10,141 nt of DNA from JALENY01 sp036310185 (lineage in GTDB: Bacteria > Bacillota > Clostridia > Lachnospirales > Lachnospiraceae). The notes under the pieces are model-generated. The model did not search any database. It was not told where the DNA came from and saw only the letters and a list, made by a program, of their open reading frames with translations. Positions 1-6,148 of this stretch are shown here, one piece after another. The stretch's first letter is position 1. The number at the start of each line of letters is the position of its first letter. The DNA lies in assembly GCA_036310185.1 (NCBI GenBank), contig JAXJSH010000110.1, forward strand, positions 1 to 10,141, written 5' to 3'. Position numbers and translations under genes: made by a program.

Positions 1-1
1 A

Positions 2-28
2 AAATTCGGCAGGATAGAGAAGATATGA
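2..28 (+). CDS. spoIIIAA: C-terminal end of stage III sporulation protein AA (partial, left edge)
   Basis: Only the last eight codons (KFGRIEKI) and a TGA stop are visible. The stop overlaps the spoIIIAB start in an ATGA arrangement, which is typical of translational coupling. Family identity is inferred from position: spoIIIAA, an AAA+ type II/IV-secretion-like ATPase, always lies directly before spoIIIAB. The fragment is too short to recognise by its own sequence. One of the other two frames is closed by a TAG and the remaining one is the spoIIIAB frame. Confidence 0.55.
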   Translation, partial: KFGRIEKI

Positions 29-543
29 TTCGTGTCATAGGTGCCATATTTGTATTGGGATCAAGCAGCATATTTGGTTTTCTGAAAGGGCAGCAGCTTC
101 AGGAAAGAATGGATGCACTCCGGGAAATTCAGAAGATGTTTCTGGCTATATCAAACGACATCCATTTTGGACAGATATCCCTGCCGGAATCGCTGGAACG
201 GATATCCGGGCAGGTGCGTGATCCCTTTTCCAGAATGCTGAAAAATGTCTGTGGAGAGATGCGCTGGCGAGGGGGAAAAACCATGGCCCGGATCTGGGCG
301 GATGAGACGGAACAGTGCCTGAAAAAGAGTGCGTTAAAGCAAAAAGACCGGGACGGGCTGGCACAGATGGGACAGTATCTTGGAAGTCTTGACCGGAAAA
401 CGCAGGAGCAGATGATACGGCTGTATCTGAATGATCTGGAAGCCGGCATTGGCGAAATCGCAGAATCCATACAGGGGCAGCAGAAACTGTATCGTATGTT
501 CGGAGTGACCGGAGGCCTTCTGATTATTCTGCTGCTGTTATGA
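25..543 (+). CDS. spoIIIAB: Stage III sporulation protein AB
   Basis: A 172-residue membrane protein of the mother-cell SpoIIIA complex, very close to the usual family length (171 in B. subtilis). Residues 2-18 form an N-terminal hydrophobic segment. A long helical, charged middle region follows (about 22-155), with a C-terminal hydrophobic anchor at 158-172 (GGLLIILLLL). The family resembles the GspF/PilC platform proteins of type II secretion and is thought to work with the SpoIIIAA ATPase at the outer forespore membrane. The ATG start overlaps the preceding stop by ATGA. The next gene, spoIIIAC, begins 64 bases downstream. Identification rests on length, topology, the conserved tail and the unbroken spoIIIA gene order. 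In B. subtilis the operon is transcribed by sigma-E in the mother cell; its promoter would lie upstream of this window. Confidence 0.93.
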   Translation: MIRVIGAIFVLGSSSIFGFLKGQQLQERMDALREIQKMFLAISNDIHFGQISLPESLERISGQVRDPFSRMLKNVCGEMRWRGGKTMARIWADETEQCLKKSALKQKDRDGLAQMGQYLGSLDRKTQEQMIRLYLNDLEAGIGEIAESIQGQQKLYRMFGVTGGLLIILLLL

Positions 544-594
544 TAATGGAATATTTGTGTGTGAAAAGAAACTGCAGAAGAATGCATGGCAGAT

Positions 595-604
595 GGAGGA
601 GGAG
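595..604 (+). promoter_or_regulatory. Ribosome binding site deciding the spoIIIAC start
   Basis: GGAGGAGGAG lies a few bases before the GTG at 608 and gives that codon normal spacing. The in-frame ATG at 593 sits within or ahead of this motif and so cannot use it. This favours the GTG start. Confidence 0.7.
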
Positions 605-607
605 TGC

Positions 608-802
608 GTGGAAGTTAGTCTTATTTTTAAAATAGCGGCGGTGGGCATCCTGGTGTCGATCCTGAGTCAGGTGTTAAAACACAGCGGCCGTGAAGAGCAG
701 GCTTTTCTGACCAGTCTGGCCGGTCTGCTGATCGTACTCCTCTGGATTTTGCCTTATATTTTTGAATTGTTTGAGACGGTACAGGCCCTGTTTACTTTTT
801 GA
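608..802 (+). CDS. spoIIIAC: Stage III sporulation protein AC
   Basis: A 64-residue integral membrane protein with two hydrophobic helices, about residues 5-22 (IFKIAAVGILVSILSQVL) and 33-54, joined by a short charged loop (KHSGREEQ). This is the usual SpoIIIAC plan, and the B. subtilis protein has 68 residues. SpoIIIAC is one of the small membrane subunits of the mother cell-forespore channel. I chose the GTG at 608 because a strong GGAGGAGG site precedes it and because the protein then starts MEVSLIFKIA, as in relatives. The frame stays open upstream to 557, but the extra residues (CEKKLQKNAW and so on) are hydrophilic and unlike the family. Confidence 0.9.
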   Translation: MEVSLIFKIAAVGILVSILSQVLKHSGREEQAFLTSLAGLLIVLLWILPYIFELFETVQALFTF

Positions 803-869
803 GATGGCAGATGCGGAGAAAATGGAAAACAGATTGACCGGAAATGTGAAAAATGGTACGGGAGGCGCC

Positions 870-1256
870 ATGGATATTGTAAAAATCAGTGTACTTGGGA
901 TTGCCGGGATTGTGCTTGGCCTTTTTTTGAAGGAATCAAAACCGGAGTATTCGCTGTATGTAAGTGTCTGTATCTGTCTGGTCATTGTGGGATATTCGGT
1001 GACAAAACTGCTGACACTGTTCGACAGTTTCCGACAGCTGCAGCAGTATATCCCAATCGACAGTCAGTATATCAGCACACTTTTGAAAATCATCGGAGTG
1101 GCTTATCTTGGCCAGTTTTCGGCAGGCGTCTGCAAGGATGCCGGATATTCCTCCATGGCCGGCCAGATTGAAATTTTCTGTAAGCTGTCCATTATGGTGA
1201 TCAGTATGCCGATTTTGCTTGCACTGCTGGAGACCATCAGCAGTTTTCTGGCATGA
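870..1256 (+). CDS. spoIIIAD: Stage III sporulation protein AD
   Basis: A 128-residue multi-spanning membrane protein (B. subtilis, 133). Hydrophobic segments lie near 5-20, 28-47, 68-84 and 104-126. The first half (VLGIAGIVLGLFLKESKPEYSL) resembles SpoIIIAC, the internal similarity expected in this family. GQFSAGVCKDAGYSSMAGQIE at about 81-101 is characteristic. The ATG at 870 is preceded by GGGAGG at 860-865. An in-frame ATG at 804 would add 22 polar residues and has no comparable site. The stop overlaps the spoIIIAE start as ATGA. As a channel membrane subunit it acts in the mother-cell membrane that surrounds the forespore. Confidence 0.93.
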   Translation: MDIVKISVLGIAGIVLGLFLKESKPEYSLYVSVCICLVIVGYSVTKLLTLFDSFRQLQQYIPIDSQYISTLLKIIGVAYLGQFSAGVCKDAGYSSMAGQIEIFCKLSIMVISMPILLALLETISSFLA

Positions 1257-2509
1257 GAGGGCTCCGGAAAAAAGAAAATACGCGGAAAAAGATAATGGAT
1301 ATCACGGCAGGAAGAATTGTTTTATTCTCTATGTTCGTGATTTTTTTATTCCCCTCCAGAGTCTTCGGGGCAGAACAAAGCGTCCGGGAGCAGAATGAAG
1401 AACAGGAATACAATCTTTCGGAAGAAGTTCAGGAAGAGATTACGGAACAGGATATCGCTGATACCACAGAAGAACTTCTCAATGATCTGGAACTGGAAAA
1501 TATCGAGTCAGCCGTATCACAGCTTCTGGAAGACGACAGTTTTTCCTTTCAGGAGATGGTGGAAGCCCTTATAAGCGGGAAAATGCAGCTGGACGCGGAA
1601 ACGCTGGTGGAGCTGGTAAAAGAGATGTTTATCGGCGAACTGGCCGGGCAGAAACAGATACTGATGCAGATCCTTCTGCTGATTCTGGCGTCCTCGCTTT
1701 TGCTGAATATTTCACATATTTTTGATAAAGGGCAGATCAGTGAGATCGCATTTTATATGGTATACCTTTTGATTTTTGTGCTCCTGGTCAAGTCCTTTGG
1801 AAGCTTAAGCAGCCAGATGTCAGCGGCACTGGATAAAGGTGTATCTTTTATGGAAGTGCTGACACCGGCCTATTATCTTGCAATCATAGCCTCAAATGGA
1901 ACATCTTCGGCGTACTGCTATTATCAGATCGTGCTGATCGTTATTTTTGCGGTTCAATGGCTTCTGCTGAAGGTTGTGGTGCCCGGGATCAATGTTTTTG
2001 TGCTTCTTGGCGTGGTAAACAATCTTTCAAAAGAAGATCTGCTCTCGAAGATGGCGGAACTTCTGAAAACCGTGATGGAATGGATACTGAAAAGTGTGAT
2101 CGCGCTGGTGGTTGGGATGCAGGTGATTCAGCGTATGGTATCTCCCATGCTGGATTCGCTGCAGCGGACCTTTATCGGAAAGACAGCCAGTGCCATTCCA
2201 GGACTTGGAAATGTATTGGATTCCGTAACCGAAATGGTCATAGGATGTTCCATGCTGATTCGAAACTGTGTCGGGGCGGCAGCGCTGATCGTGCTGATTC
2301 TTCTGGGGGCCGGTCCCGTGATACAGCTCGGGGCAACAACGCTGCTGTACCGGGCACTGGCGGCAGTAACTCAGCCCATTTCCGACAAACGCATGGTGGG
2401 CTGTCTGACGGTTATGGGGGAAGGCTGCGGACTGCTGTTTCGGGTGCTTCTGACGGCGGAAATACTGTTTCTTGTGACCGTGGCGATCGTGGCATCGGGA
2501 GGTGGATGA
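1253..2509 (+). CDS. spoIIIAE: Stage III sporulation protein AE
   Basis: A 418-residue polytopic membrane protein (B. subtilis, about 399). It begins with a basic stretch (RGLRKKENTRKK) and a hydrophobic core (IVLFSMFVIFLFP) ending near VFGA, which looks like a cleavable signal peptide. Residues about 41-125 form a very acidic extracytoplasmic region. The rest contains about six to eight membrane segments, starting at ILMQILLLILASSLLLNI (near 137) and ending with FRVLLTAEILFLVTVAIVA. The family is the large permease-like component of the SpoIIIA complex. The start overlaps the spoIIIAD stop and lacks a clear ribosome binding site, consistent with coupled translation. An in-frame ATG at 1295 would trim the basic leader. 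Confidence 0.94.
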   Translation: MRGLRKKENTRKKIMDITAGRIVLFSMFVIFLFPSRVFGAEQSVREQNEEQEYNLSEEVQEEITEQDIADTTEELLNDLELENIESAVSQLLEDDSFSFQEMVEALISGKMQLDAETLVELVKEMFIGELAGQKQILMQILLLILASSLLLNISHIFDKGQISEIAFYMVYLLIFVLLVKSFGSLSSQMSAALDKGVSFMEVLTPAYYLAIIASNGTSSAYCYYQIVLIVIFAVQWLLLKVVVPGINVFVLLGVVNNLSKEDLLSKMAELLKTVMEWILKSVIALVVGMQVIQRMVSPMLDSLQRTFIGKTASAIPGLGNVLDSVTEMVIGCSMLIRNCVGAAALIVLILLGAGPVIQLGATTLLYRALAAVTQPISDKRMVGCLTVMGEGCGLLFRVLLTAEILFLVTVAIVASGGG

Positions 2510-2775
2510 TGGAGCTGATCTATGAATGGATGCGGAATCTGGTGTTTTATTCCATTCTCGCATCGGTTGTTATGAATGTACTGCCAAATTCAGAATATCA
2601 GAAATATATCCGTTTCTTTCTTGGTATGCTTTTGATCATTGTGGCGGTCACACCCCTTTTGCAGTTTTTTGGACTGGAAGAGACCATGAATTCCAATTAT
2701 TATACGGAAAGTCTGGAAGAAAACTGGGAAGAGACCATGGAAGATGTGGATATTGAGATTGATCAGGGAAGTTGA
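2509..2775 (+). CDS. spoIIIAF: Stage III sporulation protein AF, short form without ring domain
   Basis: An 88-residue protein matching the N-terminal part of SpoIIIAF. TM1 lies at about 10-26 and TM2 at about 34-53 (FFLGMLLIIVAVTPLLQFFG), with the family-type NSEYQKYIRFF linker between them. B. subtilis SpoIIIAF has 206 residues, the C-terminal half being a soluble ring-building domain. Here TM2 is followed by only about 35 acidic residues (ending DVDIEIDQGS) and a stop. The next gene follows at once, so there is no room for a frameshifted remainder. Two ATG codons are adjacent (2506 and 2509). I prefer 2509 because GGGAGG at 2497-2502 is better spaced from it. The gene overlaps the spoIIIAE stop and appears intact rather than decayed. 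Confidence 0.88.
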   Translation: MELIYEWMRNLVFYSILASVVMNVLPNSEYQKYIRFFLGMLLIIVAVTPLLQFFGLEETMNSNYYTESLEENWEETMEDVDIEIDQGS

Positions 2776-2783
2776 GTCATAAA

Positions 2784-3170
2784 ATGGGGAATCTGGGTGG
2801 ATTATTTAAAAAAATCAAAAAAGAGCATCTGGTTTTATGTTTTTTATTCGGAATACTGCTTCTCGTGGCAGCGCTTCCAACTTCGGATTCGAAGTCCGTG
2901 CTGAAAGAAAATACGACTGTATCCACAAATGCGGATGCGCTGGAGCGGCAGCTTGAGGAAGCACTTTCCGGAATCGAAGGAATCGGTGAAGTGCAGGTGA
3001 CCATTGCGCTGGAACCGCTGGTGGACAGTTACAGCAATCCGGAGATCACCGGTGTGCTGGTGGTGTGCAGCACCGGAGATGATCCCATATCGGTTCAGAA
3101 AATACAGGAGTCAGTTATGACATTATTTCAGCTGGAAGCCCATAAAATTAAAGTAATGAAAATGAAGTAA
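2784..3170 (+). CDS. spoIIIAG: Stage III sporulation protein AG, short form lacking the beta-ring insertion
   Basis: A 128-residue single-pass membrane protein (B. subtilis, about 229). A basic cytoplasmic stretch (FKKIKKEH) and a TM helix at about 15-31 precede a ring-building fold: helix 52-66, strand GEVQVTIALE (68-77), strand ITGVLVV (88-94), helix SVQKIQESVMTLF (103-115) and the final strand HKIKVMKM (120-127). In B. subtilis a long insertion between the two central strands forms the beta-ring of the 30-subunit SpoIIIAG channel. Here those strands are joined by only about ten residues (PLVDSYSNPE). A TTG at 2772 is an alternative start, overlapping the spoIIIAF stop, but it lies almost on top of the AGGGAAG site. 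The ATG at 2784 is somewhat far from that site, so the start is uncertain by four codons. Confidence 0.87.
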   Translation: MGNLGGLFKKIKKEHLVLCFLFGILLLVAALPTSDSKSVLKENTTVSTNADALERQLEEALSGIEGIGEVQVTIALEPLVDSYSNPEITGVLVVCSTGDDPISVQKIQESVMTLFQLEAHKIKVMKMK

Positions 3171-3175
3171 AGGAG
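3171..3175 (+). promoter_or_regulatory. Ribosome binding site deciding the spoIIIAH start
   Basis: AGGAG lies only one base from the in-frame ATG at 3177 but seven bases from the in-frame TTG at 3183. Normal spacing therefore points to TTG, and the resulting MKKIFKKNQ N-terminus fits the family. Confidence 0.65.
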
Positions 3176-3182
3176 AATGCAG

Positions 3183-3734
3183 TTGAAGAAGATCTTTAAG
3201 AAAAATCAAATCATTATTGCGGCTTTGGCGATTATGATCGCAGTGGCAGGGTACTTAAGCTATTCCAGTATATCCATCATGGAGGAAGACAGTCTGACCG
3301 AGAGCGTGGCTGCAAGCGATACGGAAGTGATCGCAAGCGATACTTCCCAGCCTGGTGAGGCAGTACTTACCGGTTCTTCCGCTTTTGTGGCAGAGGCGAA
3401 AGTCAGCCGTGAACAGATCCGTTCCCAGAATAAAGAGATGCTTCTGGAAGTGATCAACAATGAAAGTCTCTCAGAAGAGGAAAGACAGGAAGCCGTAGCA
3501 AGCATGGTGGAACTGACGGATCTTGCTGAAAAAGAAGCGGCAGCAGAGATGATGCTGGAGGCAAAAGGCTTTGAAGATGTGGTAGTGAATCTGACTGGTG
3601 ATTCCGCAGATGTTATGGTTCCGAGCAGTCAGCTGGATGATACACAGCGGGCACAGATTGAAGACATTGTTATGCGTAAGACAGAAGTTGCCGGGGAAAA
3701 TATTGTGATCACTCCGATGGATGAGAGTATGTGA
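3183..3734 (+). CDS. spoIIIAH: Stage III sporulation protein AH
   Basis: A 183-residue bitopic protein (B. subtilis, 218). A short basic N-terminus (MKKIFKKNQ) precedes a TM helix at about 10-26. A low-complexity Ser/Asp/Thr-rich linker spans about 30-70. A soluble YscJ/FliF-like ring-building domain occupies about 75-178, with helices around REQIRSQNKEMLLEVINN and EKEAAAEMMLEAKGF and strands VVVNLTGDSADVMV and ENIVITPM. In B. subtilis, SpoIIIAH binds SpoIIQ across the intermembrane space and tethers the forespore to the mother cell; that partner is not in this window. The TTG start gives the better ribosome-site spacing. An ATG at 3177 would add two residues. This is the last gene of the operon, ahead of a strong terminator. 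Confidence 0.94.
   Translation: MKKIFKKNQIIIAALAIMIAVAGYLSYSSISIMEEDSLTESVAASDTEVIASDTSQPGEAVLTGSSAFVAEAKVSREQIRSQNKEMLLEVINNESLSEEERQEAVASMVELTDLAEKEAAAEMMLEAKGFEDVVVNLTGDSADVMVPSSQLDDTQRAQIEDIVMRKTEVAGENIVITPMDESM
3312..3343 (+). repeat. Short direct repeat inside spoIIIAH linker
   Basis: GCAAGCGATAC occurs at 3312-3322 and again at 3333-3343, a 21-base period (seven codons). It encodes two copies of ASDT in the extracytoplasmic linker of SpoIIIAH. It looks like a small in-frame duplication in a low-constraint region. Confidence 0.6.
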
Positions 3735-3761
3735 TCCGCTCCTGTGCTCCGGGGCGGGAAT

Positions 3762-3805
3762 AAAAAGGCAGGCTGTGCGAAAAAGGCACGGTCTGCTTCT
3801 TTTTT
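3762..3805 (+). terminator. Intrinsic terminator of the spoIIIA operon
   Basis: GCAGGCTGTGC (3768-3778) pairs with GCACGGTCTGC (3786-3796) over 11 positions, two of them G-U, around a seven-base purine-rich loop. The T-rich tail TTCTTTTTT (3797-3805) follows. An A-run precedes the stem and could pair with the tail, so the element may also act on the opposite strand. It separates the sporulation operon from prfC. Confidence 0.9.
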
Positions 3806-3842
3806 GCACTCTTTTTCATGGAAATGCGGCGTATTTTGCACC

Positions 3843-3871
3843 TAGACAATTACTGGAAAATAGAGTAGAAT
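3843..3871 (+). promoter_or_regulatory. Sigma-A-type promoter for prfC
   Basis: A -35 box TAGACA (3843-3848) and a -10 box TAGAAT (3866-3871) are separated by exactly 17 bases. Each box matches the consensus at five of six positions. Transcription would start near 3878. AGGAGG at 3891-3896 then lies seven bases before the GTG start at 3904. Its position just after the spoIIIA terminator supports independent, vegetative expression of prfC. Confidence 0.8.
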
Positions 3872-3903
3872 CGTATAGGATAATTTGATTAGGAGGCACA
3901 AAA

Positions 3904-5493
3904 GTGGCTGATTATAGAAAAGAAATTGAGCGTAGAAGAACATTTGCAATCATCTCTCACCCGGATGCAGGTAAGACGACCCTGACGGAAAAATTCCTTC
4001 TTTACGGGGGTGCCATCAACCTGGCCGGTTCGGTAAAAGGAAAAGCGACGGCACGCCATGCGGTTTCCGACTGGATGGAAATTGAAAAAGAGCGTGGTAT
4101 TTCCGTTACTTCTTCTGTATTGCAGTTCAATTATGGGGGATACTGTATTAATATATTGGATACACCGGGACATCAGGATTTCTCAGAGGACACATACCGT
4201 ACACTGATGGCGGCGGATTCCGCGGTCATGGTAATTGACGGGTCTAAGGGTGTGGAGGCCCAGACCAGAAAGCTGTTCAAAGTATGTGTGATGCGCCATA
4301 TCCCGATTTTTACTTTTATCAACAAAATGGACAGGGATGCCAACGATACCTTTGAACTTCTGGATGAGATCGAGAAGGAACTGGGCATTGCAACCTGCCC
4401 GATCAACTGGCCGATCGGTTCCGGTAAAGCATTCCGCGGTGTATATGACAGAAATACAAAGAAAGTGCTGACCTTCTCCGATACCATGAAAGGTACAAAA
4501 GAAGGTATTGAAGAAGAAATTGATGTGGACGATCCGCATCTTCTGGATGTGGTATCCGAAGAACAGAAAGCTGCCCTTCTGGAAGAGATCGAGCTTCTGG
4601 ACGGTGCAAGTGCCGAATTCGATCAGGAACTGGTAAGCAAAGGCGAACTTTCTCCGGTATTTTTCGGTTCCGCACTCACCAACTTTGGTGTTGAGACATT
4701 CCTGAAACACTTCCTTCAGATGACATCCGCTCCCCTTGCACGAATGACAGCAGACGGAATCATTGATCCGATGGAAGAAGATTTTTCCGCCTTTGTCTTT
4801 AAGATTCAGGCAAATATGAACAAAGCCCACCGTGACCGTATCGCATTTATGCGTATCGGATCCGGAAAATTTGATGCGAACATGGAAGTATACCATGTGC
4901 AGGGCGATAAAAAAATGCGTCTTTCCCAGCCCCAGCAGATGATGGCATCGGACCGCCATGTGGTCGATGAGGCTTATGCCGGTGATATCATCGGCGTTTT
5001 TGACCCGGGTATTTTTTCCATCGGCGATACCGTATGTGCGCCGGGCAAAAAGTTTGCTTATGAAGGAATTCCGACTTTTGCACCGGAACATTTTGCTCGC
5101 GTGCGTCAGATGGATACCATGAAGCGAAAACAGTTTATCAAGGGCATCAACCAGATCGCTCAGGAAGGTGCGATCCAGATTTTCCAGGAGTACAACACCG
5201 GTATGGAAGAGATTATCGTCGGAGTAGTCGGTGTTCTGCAGTTCGATGTGTTAAAGTATCGTCTGGAAAATGAATACAATGTGGATATCCGTCTGGAAAC
5301 CCTTCCGTATGAGCATATCCGCTGGATCGAAAACTGGGAAGAAGTGGATCTGGATCACATTATCGGTACTTCCGACATGAAAAAAGTAAAAGACCTGAAA
5401 GGCCGCCCGCTGCTTTTGTTTATCCATGCCTGGAGTGTGGGCATGACACTGGATCGAAACAAAGATCTGGTGCTGACCGAGTTCAGTAAATAA
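3904..5493 (+). CDS. prfC: Peptide chain release factor 3 (GTPase)
   Basis: A 529-residue translational GTPase, the same length as E. coli RF3. RF3 recycles RF1 and RF2 from the ribosome after peptide release, using GTP. The GTPase motifs are complete: G1 SHPDAGKT (18-25), G2 around RGISVTSS (64-71), G3 DTPGH (86-90), G4 NKMD (140-143) and G5 SAL (256-258). QDFSEDTYRTL after G3 and ESDW-like SDWMEIEKERG (55-65) are typical of RF3 as opposed to EF-G. Domain II and the C-terminal domain (IQEGAIQIF-type and EHIRWIE segments) follow intact. The start is GTG with an AGGAGG site seven bases upstream. The gene has its own promoter and stands alone between the spoIIIA operon and the yqhY-nusB series, where B. 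subtilis carries accB-accC. Confidence 0.97.
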   Translation: MADYRKEIERRRTFAIISHPDAGKTTLTEKFLLYGGAINLAGSVKGKATARHAVSDWMEIEKERGISVTSSVLQFNYGGYCINILDTPGHQDFSEDTYRTLMAADSAVMVIDGSKGVEAQTRKLFKVCVMRHIPIFTFINKMDRDANDTFELLDEIEKELGIATCPINWPIGSGKAFRGVYDRNTKKVLTFSDTMKGTKEGIEEEIDVDDPHLLDVVSEEQKAALLEEIELLDGASAEFDQELVSKGELSPVFFGSALTNFGVETFLKHFLQMTSAPLARMTADGIIDPMEEDFSAFVFKIQANMNKAHRDRIAFMRIGSGKFDANMEVYHVQGDKKMRLSQPQQMMASDRHVVDEAYAGDIIGVFDPGIFSIGDTVCAPGKKFAYEGIPTFAPEHFARVRQMDTMKRKQFIKGINQIAQEGAIQIFQEYNTGMEEIIVGVVGVLQFDVLKYRLENEYNVDIRLETLPYEHIRWIENWEEVDLDHIIGTSDMKKVKDLKGRPLLLFIHAWSVGMTLDRNKDLVLTEFSK

Positions 5494-5521
5494 GATTAGT
5501 CTTTCTTTTTTGGGCTGGATT

Positions 5522-5530
5522 TGGTATAAT
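5522..5530 (+). promoter_or_regulatory. Extended -10 promoter upstream of the yqhY-like gene
   Basis: TGGTATAAT is a perfect -10 hexamer (5525-5530) with the TGn extension. No good -35 box is visible 16-18 bases upstream, where the sequence is a T-rich run. Initiation would fall near 5537, about 90 bases before the Asp23-family start. The 133-base gap after prfC otherwise holds a 25-codon ORF and the ribosome site at 5613-5618. Confidence 0.7.
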
Positions 5531-5536
5531 ATTGCT

Positions 5537-5614
5537 ATGGTAAAACAGTCACGTAAAAATGAGTGTTTTGGTTCAAAGAAAATAAGAGAAATTCTTTTTC
5601 AATACATGCGTTAG
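5537..5614 (+). CDS. Possible 25-residue leader peptide ORF
   Basis: ATG at 5537 opens a 25-codon frame rich in Lys and Arg (it begins MVKQSRKNEC and ends FQYMR). It ends at a TAG inside the TAGGAGG ribosome binding site of the next gene. The predicted transcription start coincides with its ATG, so translation would have to be leaderless. An open frame of this length easily arises by chance, and I recognise no family. I list it because of its placement only. Confidence 0.2.
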   Translation: MVKQSRKNECFGSKKIREILFQYMR

Positions 5615-5626
5615 GAGGTTCTTATT

Positions 5627-5986
5627 ATGGCGGAAAAAAGAACAACAGTAACTCTGCGTGAAGAGGGCGAATACGGTCAGGTTCAGATCGCAGATGAAGT
5701 AGTAGCGATTATTGCAGGTCTTGCTGCAACAGAGGTAAAGGGTGTGAGCAGCATGGTCGGCGGAAAGTTTGGTGTAAAGACTCCGTCCAAAGGGGTACGT
5801 GTTGATATTTTAGAAGGTGTGGCCTGTGTGGATCTGGCCATGAACATTGACTTTGGCTACAGCATTCCGGAAACCAGCCGAAAGGTGCAGGAAAAGGTAA
5901 AAGCTGCCATTGAAAACATGACCGGACTGGAAGTATCTGAGGTAAACGTACATGTAGCAGGTGTGGACATGGAGCAGAGCAAATAA
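5627..5986 (+). CDS. yqhY: Asp23/Gls24-family protein, YqhY-like
   Basis: A 119-residue soluble protein of the Asp23/Gls24 (DUF322) family. Family landmarks are GEYGQVQIADEVVAIIAG (about 14-31), the AATEVKGVSSM segment (33-43), strands GVRVDILEGVACVDLAMNIDFGYSIP (56-81), the amphipathic helix SRKVQEKVKAAIENMTGL (84-101), and a terminal strand SEVNVHVAGVD. It lies directly upstream of nusB, as YqhY does in B. subtilis. There the gene neighbours accB-accC and has been linked to control of acetyl-CoA carboxylase and lipid synthesis. That acc pair is absent here, so the function is less certain. The ATG has an ideal AGGAGG eight bases upstream. Promoter TGGTATAAT lies about 100 bases upstream, and a terminator-like hairpin follows at 6076-6103. 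Confidence 0.88.
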   Translation: MAEKRTTVTLREEGEYGQVQIADEVVAIIAGLAATEVKGVSSMVGGKFGVKTPSKGVRVDILEGVACVDLAMNIDFGYSIPETSRKVQEKVKAAIENMTGLEVSEVNVHVAGVDMEQSK

Positions 5987-6075
5987 AGACTTTTCGTAAA
6001 AGATGGAGAGATGACCGGCAAAATATATTTGCTGATCACAATTGCTTAATGATGGGAATGTCTGCATGATAAGTG

Positions 6076-6103
6076 GGGACAGTGATTGCTGTCCCTCTTT
6101 TCT
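6076..6103 (+). terminator. Terminator-like hairpin between yqhY-like gene and nusB
   Basis: GGGACAG (6076-6082) and CTGTCCC (6089-6095) form a perfect seven-base stem with a six-base loop. TCTTTTCT follows directly. The tail is U-rich but not a pure run, so termination may be partial. It lies 46 bases before the nusB start. No convincing promoter is visible between it and nusB, which suggests either read-through or regulated antitermination. Confidence 0.65.
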
Positions 6104-6148
6104 CAGCCATTCCTTTTTATTTTTTATACCGGAAAACTGGAGGAAATC

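Noticed and set aside
1957..2508. Long + strand frame that runs through the end of spoIIIAE into spoIIIAF
   Set aside because: Only the part from 2509 is SpoIIIAF. The upstream residues are a low-complexity shadow of spoIIIAE, and a good ribosome site supports the internal start, so this is not a fusion.
4183..5091. 302-codon open frame on the minus strand opposite prfC
   Set aside because: It lies fully inside a complete, conserved prfC. Its translation is Cys, His and Phe rich with no recognisable domain, and it has no ribosome site or promoter that I can see. It is a codon-bias shadow.
5486..5511. Possible terminator after prfC: AAGA/TCTT stem followed by a T-run
   Set aside because: The stem is only four A-U-rich pairs with a four-base loop, which is too weak to call. 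The T-run may simply be the spacer upstream of the yqhY promoter.
6018..6032. GCAAA/TTTGC hairpin as a second terminator or operator upstream of nusB
   Set aside because: It has a five-base A-T-rich stem with no T-run after it. I mention it in the leader finding but it is not strong enough for a feature.
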